A stretch of DNA of 41,425 nt from Flavobacteriales bacterium (GTDB lineage Bacteria > Bacteroidota > Bacteroidia > Flavobacteriales > Flavobacteriaceae). Below the pieces are notes generated by a model, which saw nothing but the letters and a program-made list of their open reading frames with translations, was not told the origin of the DNA and searched no databases. The stretch is from assembly GCA_017303755.1 (NCBI GenBank), contig JAFLBS010000014.1:1-41425 (forward strand), in the 5' to 3' direction. The position numbers and the translations under genes were made by a program. This document shows positions 8,401 through 16,109 of the stretch, in pieces; position 1 is the stretch's first letter; each line of letters starts with the position of its first letter.

Positions 8401-9343
8401 AGAAAACGAATTGTACTATGAACCTATTTATTTTTGGCGAAAAGAAAACAATTCTCAGTCGAGTTCGTATTCAACGTATACTCCTTATCTGGGAGGTATT
8501 GCAAATGCAGGTGATCCGAATCAAATTGTTCCAACTCGTTACATCAACCCTGGCCAAGGATTTATTGTAAAAACAGATTGGAAAAATACCATCGTTTTTA
8601 AGAATGGAATTCGAGTAACCAACAACAACGTTCCTTTTTTAAGAACTACCAACAATGATCTTGAAAATAGCGATACCCACAAAATCTATTTGCATTTGAC
8701 CAATAATGCCGAGTTTTCATCCAATATACTGATTGGTTATCTCAACGGCGCTACTACTGGAATTGATCCTTTTGTGGAAGGTCGCTACATCAATGATAGT
8801 CAGAATGCTTTGACCTCACTTATTAATGGAGAAGAGTTCACCATTCAAGGACGCGGATTACCTTTTGATGTTGCAGATGAAGTGCCGCTAGGGTTCAAAA
8901 CCCAATATGCGGGTGATTATACCCTATCGATTAAATCGCTTACTGGACTTTTTTCTTTCGATCAAGAACTAGAACTGTATGTTGAAGATATGTTGAATAC
9001 TACAACTCATAATTTAAAAGAAAGTCCATATACATTTTCAACCGAAGCAGGCGTATTTAATAATCGATTCAAAATCAAGTTTATAAACACTAGTTTGGGT
9101 TTAGCTGAAAACAATGATTCAACTACTTCTATTTACTATTCCTATCCGTTTTTACATATTCGTTCAACAAAAGAGATTGAAAGCTATAAAGTGTATGATT
9201 TAACAGGAAGATTACTTACATCAGAGAGCAACATCAACAAATTATATCTAAGAAAAGAACTTTCTGAAATACCAAAACAAGTACTAATTGTAAAAGTAAA
9301 ATTTACTGACGGTAGTAGTGCTAGTGGGAAAATAATCAACTAA
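5432..9343 (+). CDS. Secreted subtilisin-like (S8) protease with FnIII, GEVED and T9SS-like C-terminus
   Basis: A 1303-residue exported protease. It has a signal peptide (1-25, ending KIQAQ) and an S8 domain with likely triad Asp134 (YIWDGGHP), His170 (FWHSAMVTGMI) and Ser350 (GGTSWAAP). The histidine motif departs from the usual HGTHVAG. A beta-sandwich follows the catalytic domain, then a fibronectin type III module (about 545-633), a GEVED domain (about 637-780, with WIDYNRNGNF and HGEVEDYTV), and a long beta-rich region (about 790-1220). The T9SS type A-like tail (about 1225-1303) includes SYKVYDLTGRLL. It is probably released or surface-anchored and could degrade external protein. It is monocistronic behind operator 4. 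Family call secure; substrate unknown. Confidence 0.92.
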   Translation: MKKSLLFTICGFALLLFTTIKIQAQTKDEIQKITSSYDLLKLKQLEHQFSEQYNREKNEALQFASKNKIPVNRKTKDSSFLELQRIEPDGTPIYFESHAFGNDAALSTRLDYLYEEGKLGLNLMGQNMTAYIWDGGHPRITHFEYDGPYAQDRVNIEDAASEGGINLFWHSAMVTGMIASAGLIEPNAKGMAPYCRTKNYKWNNHLAEATAAAANGMLLSNHSYGWDTAGLPSYLFGSYNTETADWDNLLYNAPHYLMVTSAGNDGNSGLTYDLLTGRQLCKNNLTVANVTDAVIDSFGNLVATTVYSTSSTGPTDELRIKPDISGNGVSVSGTYFTNDTSSNYNPGGTSWAAPNITGSLLLLQQHYNNLNGNFMKAATLKGLALHTADNVGPVGPDAHSGWGLLNAKSAAQVISRNNTKSIVNELTLSQGQSYTLNVTADGITKLMASISWTDAPGITTTDYNSPLSRLVNDLDIRITKNATTYYPYKLTSYTTNGFGDNTVDPFERIEVDNASGDYTITVTHKGSLSTGSQNFSLIVTGISTNCITSVPFEITSSEIKPNSVVLKWKNTVDNFYTLLYRIEGATTWTTLHSSEKEIKITGLLPLTNYEVQINSFCPGGGASNFSSSAFFTTSGAYCNSNSTGVSYGEISSIAINNLYNFQEGADELGYKDYTDYSATLVKGETTEINIKPSIWNTSSRGYAVWIDYNRNGNFTDVGELVFSQTPTTSTSIDGSFIVPANALVGSTRMRVSMRASSIPGPCDVDFTHGEVEDYTVVIKEATCTGQTIWDGTNWSNGMPNTYLHAIMNANYTGDGFTACKLDVTGNAVVTINEGTNLLIDGSITVAPTATLKLLTDCAIMQQKSAINVGNVKIQRTTAPLKRLDYVLWGSPVSNQNLLAFSPQTLTNRFYTYNSTTNLYNSVNPSANNFEAGKGYLIRMPNNHPTTPTSWLGEFNGVPNNGDITITVPTYSYVAIGNPYPSAIDCFPLMIENELYYEPIYFWRKENNSQSSSYSTYTPYLGGIANAGDPNQIVPTRYINPGQGFIVKTDWKNTIVFKNGIRVTNNNVPFLRTTNNDLENSDTHKIYLHLTNNAEFSSNILIGYLNGATTGIDPFVEGRYINDSQNALTSLINGEEFTIQGRGLPFDVADEVPLGFKTQYAGDYTLSIKSLTGLFSFDQELELYVEDMLNTTTHNLKESPYTFSTEAGVFNNRFKIKFINTSLGLAENNDSTTSIYYSYPFLHIRSTKEIESYKVYDLTGRLLTSESNINKLYLRKELSEIPKQVLIVKVKFTDGSSASGKIIN

Positions 9344-9535
9344 ACTATGTATTCTAAAGAAATCGACAGACTAAATGTTTTCTTGATTTTTCATTTCGGC
9401 CTTTTAGTTTTACACTATCCATTTGAACTATTCTTTTTCTTTTATAGTGCTAGATTTGATTAAACAACCATTGAGGATGTCTTGTGATGCCGTTACTAGA
9501 TGAAGATTCCAAATTGAGTAAGATTTAAAGCATAA

Positions 9536-9551
9536 CTACCCAATATGGTAG
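9536..9551. promoter_or_regulatory. Operator 5 (CTACC-N6-GGTAG) before the MopE-motif gene
   Basis: CTACCCAATATGGTAG. A -7-like TATTTTAC lies at 9575-9582, 23 nt after the site. Start codon at 9606. The 9344-9535 stretch before it holds no gene I can support. Confidence 0.82.
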
Positions 9552-9605
9552 TTTTACTGCTGTTTAAATTCTTTTATTTTACAATAAAATTTTAAATAAA
9601 TAAAA

Positions 9606-12095
9606 ATGAAATATACTGTAAAATTAAACTTGGCGCTGTTACTACTATTGTTTGTTGCTATGAACGCTGTGGCACAAAATGTGTTCAGTGGTGAACCCGT
9701 TCAAATTGTCGGTCCTTTCAATAATTATTCTCCCTCTCCTTATGCTTCTGATTACAGAACTATGTCCTACAGAAGAATATCAACAACTAATGGATTTCCT
9801 ACTGATGGAAGAGGTCAATGGGCTACAACGATAAATGTAAATGCTTCTGGAGGTGATATAAATCCTATTACTATGTCAGGAGGTAGTAATAATGGATTTT
9901 TATTTATTTCTGGACCTGCAAATAATCGTTTCCAAAACAAATGGGCATTTGCAAATATTGGTTCAGGGGTAATTGGCTCAAATATTAATAACATAAGTGC
10001 TTTTAATAGCGGTGAAGATATGGGATTAAACATGAGTTTTCCTGGGTTTTATACTTTTATTTTTAATGATGTTGGATACACTACATCCAATTCAAAATAT
10101 TGGGTAGCATATACGCAAAATCAACCTGTTACTGTAAGCAGATCAGCTCAGAATTTTTCATTAGGTAAAGCTTTAATATCGATAAATACTAATGTTGCAC
10201 CATCACAAAATGAAAATATTTACGTGAGATATAGAAATGTTAATGACTTTTCAACAACAGGTTCAAATGTGGTTCAAGCTGTTGGTTCAGGAACAAATTG
10301 GGTAGCTACAATTCCTCAACAAAATTGTGGTGATACCATATATTATTATGTTTTTACAAGTACACGTACACTTACAAATATACTGGTATTTTCAGATCCA
10401 ACTTATCGGTCAATGTCTGCTATAAATTTTGATGACAACTCGGGATCAAATTATTCTTACACTCTTGAGCCTTCTACCTCAGCAGTTATTTCAGGTTCAA
10501 ACGCTATTTGCCAAGGAGAGACAACAAATCTAACGGTAGATATTACAGGTGGTACATCTCCCTATGTTTTGATTTTGAATGATGGCACTAACAATTTTAC
10601 TATAAATAATTACATTAGCGGCACTTCAATTCCAGTTTCTCCAAATTCAAATACAGACTATTCAATTGTTTCTGTAACAAGTTCTAACTCATGCATTGGT
10701 TCTGGGTACTCTGGTTTAGCAGAAGTAAGAATTAAAGAGGATGCCATTTTTTATCAAGATATCGATGGTGACGGTTTTGGGAATGATTCGGTAACTACAC
10801 TAACATGTCTTCAACCTAATGGCTTTGTAACAGTAGGTGGTGACTGCAACGATACCAACAACACTGTTTATCCTGGTGCAGCTGAAATCTGCTATGATGG
10901 TTTAGACAACAATTGTGATGGAATAATCGACAATGGATGTACACCAATTGTATCGGTTGTTCAACCAGCTCAATGTGGAGTAATATTACCTAAAATTGAC
11001 AGTTATGTGTATGCTAATCTTGTTGCAGGAGCCCAAGGATACCGTTTTAGAATAACCAATTTATCAACAAATGAGGTGCAAACCATTGACAGAGCTTTAC
11101 GTGTTTTCCGATTTACACAATTAACAAATTATGCTTTTGCAACAGAATACGCCGTTGAAGTATCTGTACGAATCAATAACGTTTGGCAACCATTCTACGG
11201 CACACCATGTAACGTTTCTACGCCAGGAACTACCACGCAAATTCAAGCATCTCAATGTAATTCAACATTGACCAATATCAACAATCCTATTTTTGCAGAT
11301 AATGTTCCGTTTGCAACTGGATACAGATTTAGAGTAACCAATACATTAAACCCAATCGATGTTCAAACCATTGATCGTCCACTTAGAGAATTCAGAATGA
11401 GTAATTTAGCGTCAGTTGAGTTTAACACAACTTACAACATTGAAGTAGCTATTAGAAATACAGACGGTAGCCATTTATCATTTGGACCCGTTTGTAACAT
11501 TACTACACCTATGTTCCCTATCGTTGGATTGATAAATGATCAATGTGATGCGTATTTAGTGAGTTCTAATACAGAATTGTTATTCGCTGAAACATATCCT
11601 GACGCAGAACAATACCGTTTCTTGTTAGAAAATGCAGGGCTAGGATACAGCCAATCCGTTGATAAAGCTCTACGTACAGTTAACTTAAATAACTTCACAG
11701 GATTACAACCCAGCGAAGCGTATACTGTACTAGTGGCTATCCGCTTAAACGGTGTTTGGGGATCTTATGGTAAATCATGTAGCATCATCACTCCTGGTGG
11801 AGTTGCTAAAACTGACAAAGTTACAAGAACCAATCAGGATACTCTAAATGCATTCAAAGCGATAGCATATCCAAACCCTTTTACTGCAAGTTTTGCCATT
11901 GATATGATAACTTCTACCATTGAAACAGTAAACGTAACGGCATTCGACATGACTGGAAGGTTATTAGAAGTGAGAGAAATAAAAGCTCAAGACATTACCA
12001 ACTACCAATTTGGAGATCGTTATCCATCGGGTATATACAACGTAGTTGTAACTCAAGGTAATGAAACGAGAACCTTGCGTGTAGTGAAACAATAA
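9606..12095 (+). CDS. Secreted multidomain protein with MopE-like metal-binding motif and three beta repeats, T9SS type A
   Basis: An 829-residue exported protein. It has a signal peptide (ending AMNAVAQ), a beta-rich N-terminal region of unknown type (about 25-290), and an Ig-like segment around 295-375. A MopE-type putative metal-binding motif follows (about 381-444: DIDGDGFGND, GGDCNDTNNTVYPGA, DGLDNNCDGIIDNGC). Three roughly 90-residue repeats come next (about 456-540, 541-632, 637-735), each with YRFR/YRFL, a Q-x-(I/V)-D-(R/K)-(A/P)-LR core and a closing C-x-(I/V)-(S/T)-TP. The type A T9SS domain begins near 755 (YPNPF, DMTGRLLE, YPSGIYNVVV). The repeats resemble fibronectin-like spacer modules of Flavobacterium surface proteins. 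No catalytic site is seen; adhesion or ligand binding at the surface is plausible but unproven. Confidence 0.85.
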   Translation: MKYTVKLNLALLLLLFVAMNAVAQNVFSGEPVQIVGPFNNYSPSPYASDYRTMSYRRISTTNGFPTDGRGQWATTINVNASGGDINPITMSGGSNNGFLFISGPANNRFQNKWAFANIGSGVIGSNINNISAFNSGEDMGLNMSFPGFYTFIFNDVGYTTSNSKYWVAYTQNQPVTVSRSAQNFSLGKALISINTNVAPSQNENIYVRYRNVNDFSTTGSNVVQAVGSGTNWVATIPQQNCGDTIYYYVFTSTRTLTNILVFSDPTYRSMSAINFDDNSGSNYSYTLEPSTSAVISGSNAICQGETTNLTVDITGGTSPYVLILNDGTNNFTINNYISGTSIPVSPNSNTDYSIVSVTSSNSCIGSGYSGLAEVRIKEDAIFYQDIDGDGFGNDSVTTLTCLQPNGFVTVGGDCNDTNNTVYPGAAEICYDGLDNNCDGIIDNGCTPIVSVVQPAQCGVILPKIDSYVYANLVAGAQGYRFRITNLSTNEVQTIDRALRVFRFTQLTNYAFATEYAVEVSVRINNVWQPFYGTPCNVSTPGTTTQIQASQCNSTLTNINNPIFADNVPFATGYRFRVTNTLNPIDVQTIDRPLREFRMSNLASVEFNTTYNIEVAIRNTDGSHLSFGPVCNITTPMFPIVGLINDQCDAYLVSSNTELLFAETYPDAEQYRFLLENAGLGYSQSVDKALRTVNLNNFTGLQPSEAYTVLVAIRLNGVWGSYGKSCSIITPGGVAKTDKVTRTNQDTLNAFKAIAYPNPFTASFAIDMITSTIETVNVTAFDMTGRLLEVREIKAQDITNYQFGDRYPSGIYNVVVTQGNETRTLRVVKQ

Positions 12096-12142
12096 TTAAA
12101 GTTACGTCATAATATGTAACCTATTTTCTTAGTGAACTTAAC

Positions 12143-12183
12143 AGAAGTCGTTTCATAATTCATCTTGAAACGGCTTCTTTTTT
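12143..12183 (+). terminator. Rho-independent terminator abutting operator 6
   Basis: A 12-bp stem AGAAGTCGTTTC (12143-12154) pairs with GAAACGGCTTCT (12167-12178) with one G-T pair, followed by a T run to 12183. It ends the transcript of the MopE-motif gene, and its last T is immediately followed by operator 6. Confidence 0.88.
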
Positions 12184-12199
12184 CTACCCCTTTGGGTAG
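12184..12199. promoter_or_regulatory. Operator 6 (CTACC-N6-GGTAG) before the Ig-like/T9SS gene
   Basis: CTACCCCTTTGGGTAG. A perfect -7 box TATTTTTG at 12223-12230 begins 23 nt after the site. Start codon at 12254. Confidence 0.85.
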
Positions 12200-12253
12200 T
12201 ACAGCATGCCCACAAAGCAAGGTATTTTTGAGAAAATCTTAAATACTTAACTT

Positions 12254-14338
12254 ATGAAGAAAATTACTTTACTAGTAGTCTTAGGGCTATTTAATTTTAT
12301 GGTAAATGCTCAAACCTACCAATGGGCAAAAAGAATCTCAGGATCAAGTACATTGGTACCTTCGTTTAATATCAATGTAACTGAAATGATTGCATCAGGA
12401 AATGGCGATATTTATATTTCAGGTAGTTTTACAGGAACGGTTGATTTTGACACTTCTAATGGCGTTAATAATAAAACATCAATTAGTCAAGATGGATTTA
12501 TAGCGGGTTACACATCAAATGGCGTTTTAAATTGGGTATACACTACAAATGCATCAGGAGATGAAGAAATTGCAGCAATTTCATTTTATAATACCGTTGC
12601 ATATTCCTTAAGTTCAGTAGTAAAAATTGGAACTAATTCGATGCGCATTGATCGTGTTAATCGCGCCAATGGAAATGTATTGGCATCATCACCTGTGTAT
12701 AGCAGCACTGGAACAATCAACATTAAAGAAATGAATTCTCAAGGAATTATTGTTGGTGGGTATACCGGAGTTTTTACTTTAGATACAATTGTACTAACTA
12801 GTGCAGGTCTGTCTGATGGCTTTAGTATTCGTGCGACAAGTACAAGCACAGGATATATCATTGGCAATGCCCTCTCTTATGGTGGTACTGGAGAAGATAT
12901 TGTCAACTGTATTTACGATGATTATATGGGTGGAAGTTTTTCAGACACAGCCAATTTCGGTACTTTTACAAGAGTATCCTCGGGAGGAAAAGACGGCTTC
13001 TTCTTTCGTTATAATGCAAGTACTTTGGTTCCTATTTCGGGTAATTTTACAAAGATTGTTGGAGGTACTGGAGATGACGAAATACTAACAATTGTGGATT
13101 TTTCGGGTGTCAATTACCATAATGTCATTATTGGTGGGTATTTTAATGGAACTGCAAATTTTAATGTAAGTGGTGCTACTACCAATATTACTTCAAATGG
13201 TGGTAAAGATGGCTTTATTGCCGCTTACAATTATGTTAATAGTAACAGTAATTTTTCAACCACTGGAAATAATAAGTTTGGTAGTACTTTTGATGATGAG
13301 GTGACCGACTTGAGCATTAATGATTTAGATGGATTAATCTATTTTTGTGGAAAGTATGGTAATACTTCTGGAGGTTCGGAAGGATTTGTGGGATCGAGAA
13401 ATCGTCAAAATAATACTATTACCTCCTATTCAGGAAACTACACTCCATCAGTTGCAACTGGAACTGTTAACCCCGTATCAGTCCAATTTTTAGGGAGCAA
13501 TGTGTACTACGCAGGAGAATTCTCGGGGACTACCGACTTCAATATTGACCCAGCTGTCACCAATAATCTAGTTTACAATACTGGCGGAACCAATTCTTTT
13601 TTACAACGTAGCTCATTTTGCGTCAACTCAGCTGCAACTGCTACTATAGCGGGACCAACATCAATTTGTGCTGGAAATGAAGCAACATTAACATTAGCTG
13701 GTGCAATCAACAGTAATGAGCAATGGAATTGGTATTCCGACTCTTGCAATGGTACTTATCTTGGGTCTGGTGGAAGCCTAATTGTTTCGCCTAACGCAAC
13801 CACAAACTATTATGTTATTGGTCAAGGCGGATGTGTAGCAGATGGCACTTGTTCATTAGTAAAAACAATCACTGTAAATTCGTCGCCATTGGATACAACA
13901 ACTTTATCTAACTCAACCCTAACCGCTACTCAAACTGGTGCAACTTACCAATGGATTGATTGCGGAAACGGGAATGCCAACATTGCTGGTGCCACATCAC
14001 AATCATTTACACCAATTATTTCAGGAAACTATGCCGTGAAAATTACGCTAAGCGGATGTGAAGTTACTTCTGCTTGTACACAAGTAAATGTTTTGGCAAC
14101 CGATGAATTTTCAAAATTAGGCCTCACTCTTTTTCCAAATCCAGCCCAAGATTACTTTGTGATTGAAGGAGAAAATCAAATTGAAAAAATTGATATTTAT
14201 AATTTATTAGGTCAAAAAGTAAAATCCTTTACCCAACCTTCAACACAATATACAATTGACGAATTATCATCAGGAACGTATATCATTGAAGCAACTACCG
14301 AAAATGGAGTAGCCAAAACCAAACTTGTAATAGAGTAA
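12254..14338 (+). CDS. Secreted repeat protein with Ig-like region and T9SS type A sorting domain
   Basis: A 694-residue exported protein. It has a signal peptide (ending FNFMVNAQ) and a large repetitive beta region (about 25-455). The repeat units resemble SBBP/propeller blades (for example GSFTGTVDFDTSNG, DGFIAGYTSNGVLNW, KIVGGTGDDEI, GKDGFIAAYN). Two Ig-like segments rich in paired cysteines follow (about 455-545 and 550-617; SICAGNEATLTL, then TYQWIDCGNG), and a type A T9SS domain ends the protein (about 622-694: LFPNPAQDYFVI, IYNLLGQKV, LSSGTYIIEA). The GGTGDDEI and DFD/DFN motifs suggest calcium-stabilised blades. No enzyme signature is seen. It is a single-gene unit bounded by operator 6 and a terminator at 14372. 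Confidence 0.85.
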   Translation: MKKITLLVVLGLFNFMVNAQTYQWAKRISGSSTLVPSFNINVTEMIASGNGDIYISGSFTGTVDFDTSNGVNNKTSISQDGFIAGYTSNGVLNWVYTTNASGDEEIAAISFYNTVAYSLSSVVKIGTNSMRIDRVNRANGNVLASSPVYSSTGTINIKEMNSQGIIVGGYTGVFTLDTIVLTSAGLSDGFSIRATSTSTGYIIGNALSYGGTGEDIVNCIYDDYMGGSFSDTANFGTFTRVSSGGKDGFFFRYNASTLVPISGNFTKIVGGTGDDEILTIVDFSGVNYHNVIIGGYFNGTANFNVSGATTNITSNGGKDGFIAAYNYVNSNSNFSTTGNNKFGSTFDDEVTDLSINDLDGLIYFCGKYGNTSGGSEGFVGSRNRQNNTITSYSGNYTPSVATGTVNPVSVQFLGSNVYYAGEFSGTTDFNIDPAVTNNLVYNTGGTNSFLQRSSFCVNSAATATIAGPTSICAGNEATLTLAGAINSNEQWNWYSDSCNGTYLGSGGSLIVSPNATTNYYVIGQGGCVADGTCSLVKTITVNSSPLDTTTLSNSTLTATQTGATYQWIDCGNGNANIAGATSQSFTPIISGNYAVKITLSGCEVTSACTQVNVLATDEFSKLGLTLFPNPAQDYFVIEGENQIEKIDIYNLLGQKVKSFTQPSTQYTIDELSSGTYIIEATTENGVAKTKLVIE

Positions 14339-14371
14339 TAGTTAGAGTTTTTATAAAAGTAGTTTGAAGTG

Positions 14372-14402
14372 AGGCTGAATAAAACATTCAGCCTTATTTT
14401 TT
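14372..14402 (+). terminator. Rho-independent terminator abutting operator 7
   Basis: Perfect 9-bp stem AGGCTGAAT (14372-14380) / ATTCAGCCT (14386-14394), loop AAAAC, then a T-rich tract to 14402. Operator 7 starts at the next base. The stem sequence is close to that of the terminator at 15996. Confidence 0.9.
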
Positions 14403-14418
14403 CTACCCAATTGGGTAG
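14403..14418. promoter_or_regulatory. Operator 7 (CTACC-N6-GGTAG) before the 14486-15924 gene pair
   Basis: CTACCCAATTGGGTAG, identical to operator 1. A -7-like box TAAATTTA at 14441-14448 begins 22 nt after it. The chosen start codon is at 14486. Confidence 0.85.
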
Positions 14419-14485
14419 CCTACTTGGCCTGTAGAATAAGTAAATTTATTTTGTGAAAAAATTCCATAATCTTAAAAAAGAAACA

Positions 14486-15448
14486 ATGAAAAAAGAATCG
14501 ATAATAATTTGTTTTGTTCTTCTTTGTCAATTGGGTTTTGCCCAAAGAACTAATGAGAGAAAATTAATAGACAAAGTAAAAGACAGATTAAGCAAACAAG
14601 ACGATGCAAAACAATCAACAAATCCAGAGAGACAATCAAGAGATGAAAGTACAAAATCTTGGAACGATGTAGAAGAATTGTTTACCAAGCCATTTATTTT
14701 CACTAAAGGAGAATTGCAAGTTGGTGGAGATGATGCAGATAAAAAAGAAGCTTTTGTAGAAGCAATAAAAAAAAGCAATTCAGTTATAGAAGAATATAAA
14801 ACGGCAATTGACCAATTTTTAAAAGGTAATCCAGCTGAATCAATTTATAGCAACAAACTCAAAACATCAGAAGCAAAGTCAAAAGGGCTTGTTAGTGCAA
14901 TAAAATTAGCTGATAATGAGTTCAAAGGCGGCAACTCTTTGGGTGGAGTTTATTATTTGCAAAAAATTTACTTATTTCAAGGATACTTAGAGGCGCAAAT
15001 AAAGGTATTCCCTGAAAGTCAAATCATAAAAGATCATCTACAAATGGCAAATGAAGCCATTCAAAAATATGGTTCAACCGATAAATATCTTGGCAAAATG
15101 GAAGAAAACAAAAAGGAATATGCCAAAAATTTAAAACTATTACCTGCTGGACAAAAAAATCTAAAAATAGAAGCTTTAGTGAAAAAAGAGTATGAGGCTT
15201 TTGCAAAAGATTTTACAGTAACCAAAGTAAACATTACTGATAGTGCATGGCGCATTGAAAAAAATGAATTTGGTATACCATTGAACCGAAAAGTTAGTGT
15301 GAGTATCGCAGTAAAAAACCACAAAGGAGAATGTGGAATCGCTGGTGCAAATATTATAGAAGAATATTCTGGTGGTGGAAATTATGGTTCTTCAGTCATG
15401 TATTTACCAATAGATGCCATTATAGTACCCTGTGAAAATTTAAAATAA
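14486..15448 (+). CDS. Exported protein of unknown function, first gene of a regulon pair
   Basis: A 320-residue protein not recognised by family. It begins with a signal peptide (MKKESIIICFVLLCQLGFAQ), followed by a charged region (about 21-60) rich in K, D, R, S. A mostly helical region follows (about 75-250) with many K/E residues, as in a helical bundle. The C-terminal domain (about 250-320) is more beta-like, with KVSVSIAVKNHKGECGIAGA. There is no T9SS tail, so it probably stays in the periplasm. GTG at 14453 would add 11 residues; ATG 14486 is preferred because it starts the signal peptide. The next gene begins 5 nt after the stop, so the two are surely one operon and may act together. 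Confidence 0.85.
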   Translation: MKKESIIICFVLLCQLGFAQRTNERKLIDKVKDRLSKQDDAKQSTNPERQSRDESTKSWNDVEELFTKPFIFTKGELQVGGDDADKKEAFVEAIKKSNSVIEEYKTAIDQFLKGNPAESIYSNKLKTSEAKSKGLVSAIKLADNEFKGGNSLGGVYYLQKIYLFQGYLEAQIKVFPESQIIKDHLQMANEAIQKYGSTDKYLGKMEENKKEYAKNLKLLPAGQKNLKIEALVKKEYEAFAKDFTVTKVNITDSAWRIEKNEFGIPLNRKVSVSIAVKNHKGECGIAGANIIEEYSGGGNYGSSVMYLPIDAIIVPCENLK

Positions 15449-15453
15449 AACTC

Positions 15454-15924
15454 ATGTCCAACAAAAAAGTAATTCCAGTAAAATACTTCTATTACGGAAT
15501 GTTAACCATTGCATTAACCATTGGCGGTGTGTTCTTTTTCCTTTGGTTTAAAGAATCAAAAGAAGAAGAAATGTTAGCTGAAAATGGTTGTACAACAAAA
15601 GCTACAATAGTTGATCTTTATGAAACTAAATCAAGCAAACGTTCACATCCAAATTATTATATGGAAGTAGCTTTTTTCACTGATTCTTTAGCAAAAACAG
15701 CCCCTGAAAATAACACTAAAAGCAACCCTAATTCAACAAAAAGTGATCAAGTAGTAGCCGTTCTCGCCAAACAAACCGCCTCACTCAGAGAACCTTTGGG
15801 TATTTATCAAACAAAAACAATTCCTCTAACAAGTTATGACCAATACAAAAAATATAAAATAGAAGATACAGTTCTTGTTGTTTACTTAAAAGACAACCCA
15901 TCTGTTATAAGACTCAAATCATGA
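15454..15924 (+). CDS. Small single-span membrane protein of unknown function
   Basis: A 156-residue protein. It has a short basic N-terminus, one transmembrane helix (about 10-32, YFYYGMLTIALTIGGVFFFLWF) and a soluble domain of about 120 residues. The soluble domain has a beta-strand pattern (CTTKATIVDLYET, YYMEVAFFT, DTVLVVYLKDNPSVIRL) broken by a low-complexity insert rich in N, T, S and K (about 90-105). The strand pattern resembles small DUF3592-like membrane proteins, but I do not claim membership. It starts 5 nt after the exported protein at 14486, is controlled by operator 7, and is followed by a strong terminator. Both products probably work at the inner membrane/periplasm. Confidence 0.82.
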   Translation: MSNKKVIPVKYFYYGMLTIALTIGGVFFFLWFKESKEEEMLAENGCTTKATIVDLYETKSSKRSHPNYYMEVAFFTDSLAKTAPENNTKSNPNSTKSDQVVAVLAKQTASLREPLGIYQTKTIPLTSYDQYKKYKIEDTVLVVYLKDNPSVIRLKS

Positions 15925-15995
15925 TACATTCATATTAAAAATAAGAATCACAAAAATTGGTTAAAAAGTGTGTTTTTTTAAGTAGGTTGATTAAA

Positions 15996-16027
15996 ATTAG
16001 GCTGATGATAATTTCAGCCTAATTTTT
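15996..16027 (+). terminator. Rho-independent terminator abutting operator 8
   Basis: Perfect 10-bp stem ATTAGGCTGA (15996-16005) / TCAGCCTAAT (16014-16023), then T residues to 16027. Operator 8 begins at 16028. Confidence 0.9.
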
Positions 16028-16043
16028 CTACCCAAAAGGGTAG
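16028..16043. promoter_or_regulatory. Operator 8 (CTACC-N6-GGTAG) before the lipoprotein gene
   Basis: CTACCCAAAAGGGTAG. A -7-like box TATCTTTA at 16066-16073 starts 22 nt after the site. Start codon at 16110. This is the last copy of the motif that I can find in the window. Confidence 0.85.
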
Positions 16044-16109
16044 AAAAAGCACTATTAAATATCCTTATCTTTAGTTTAAAAAAATGTTTAACTCTAAATT
16101 GTAATAGCT

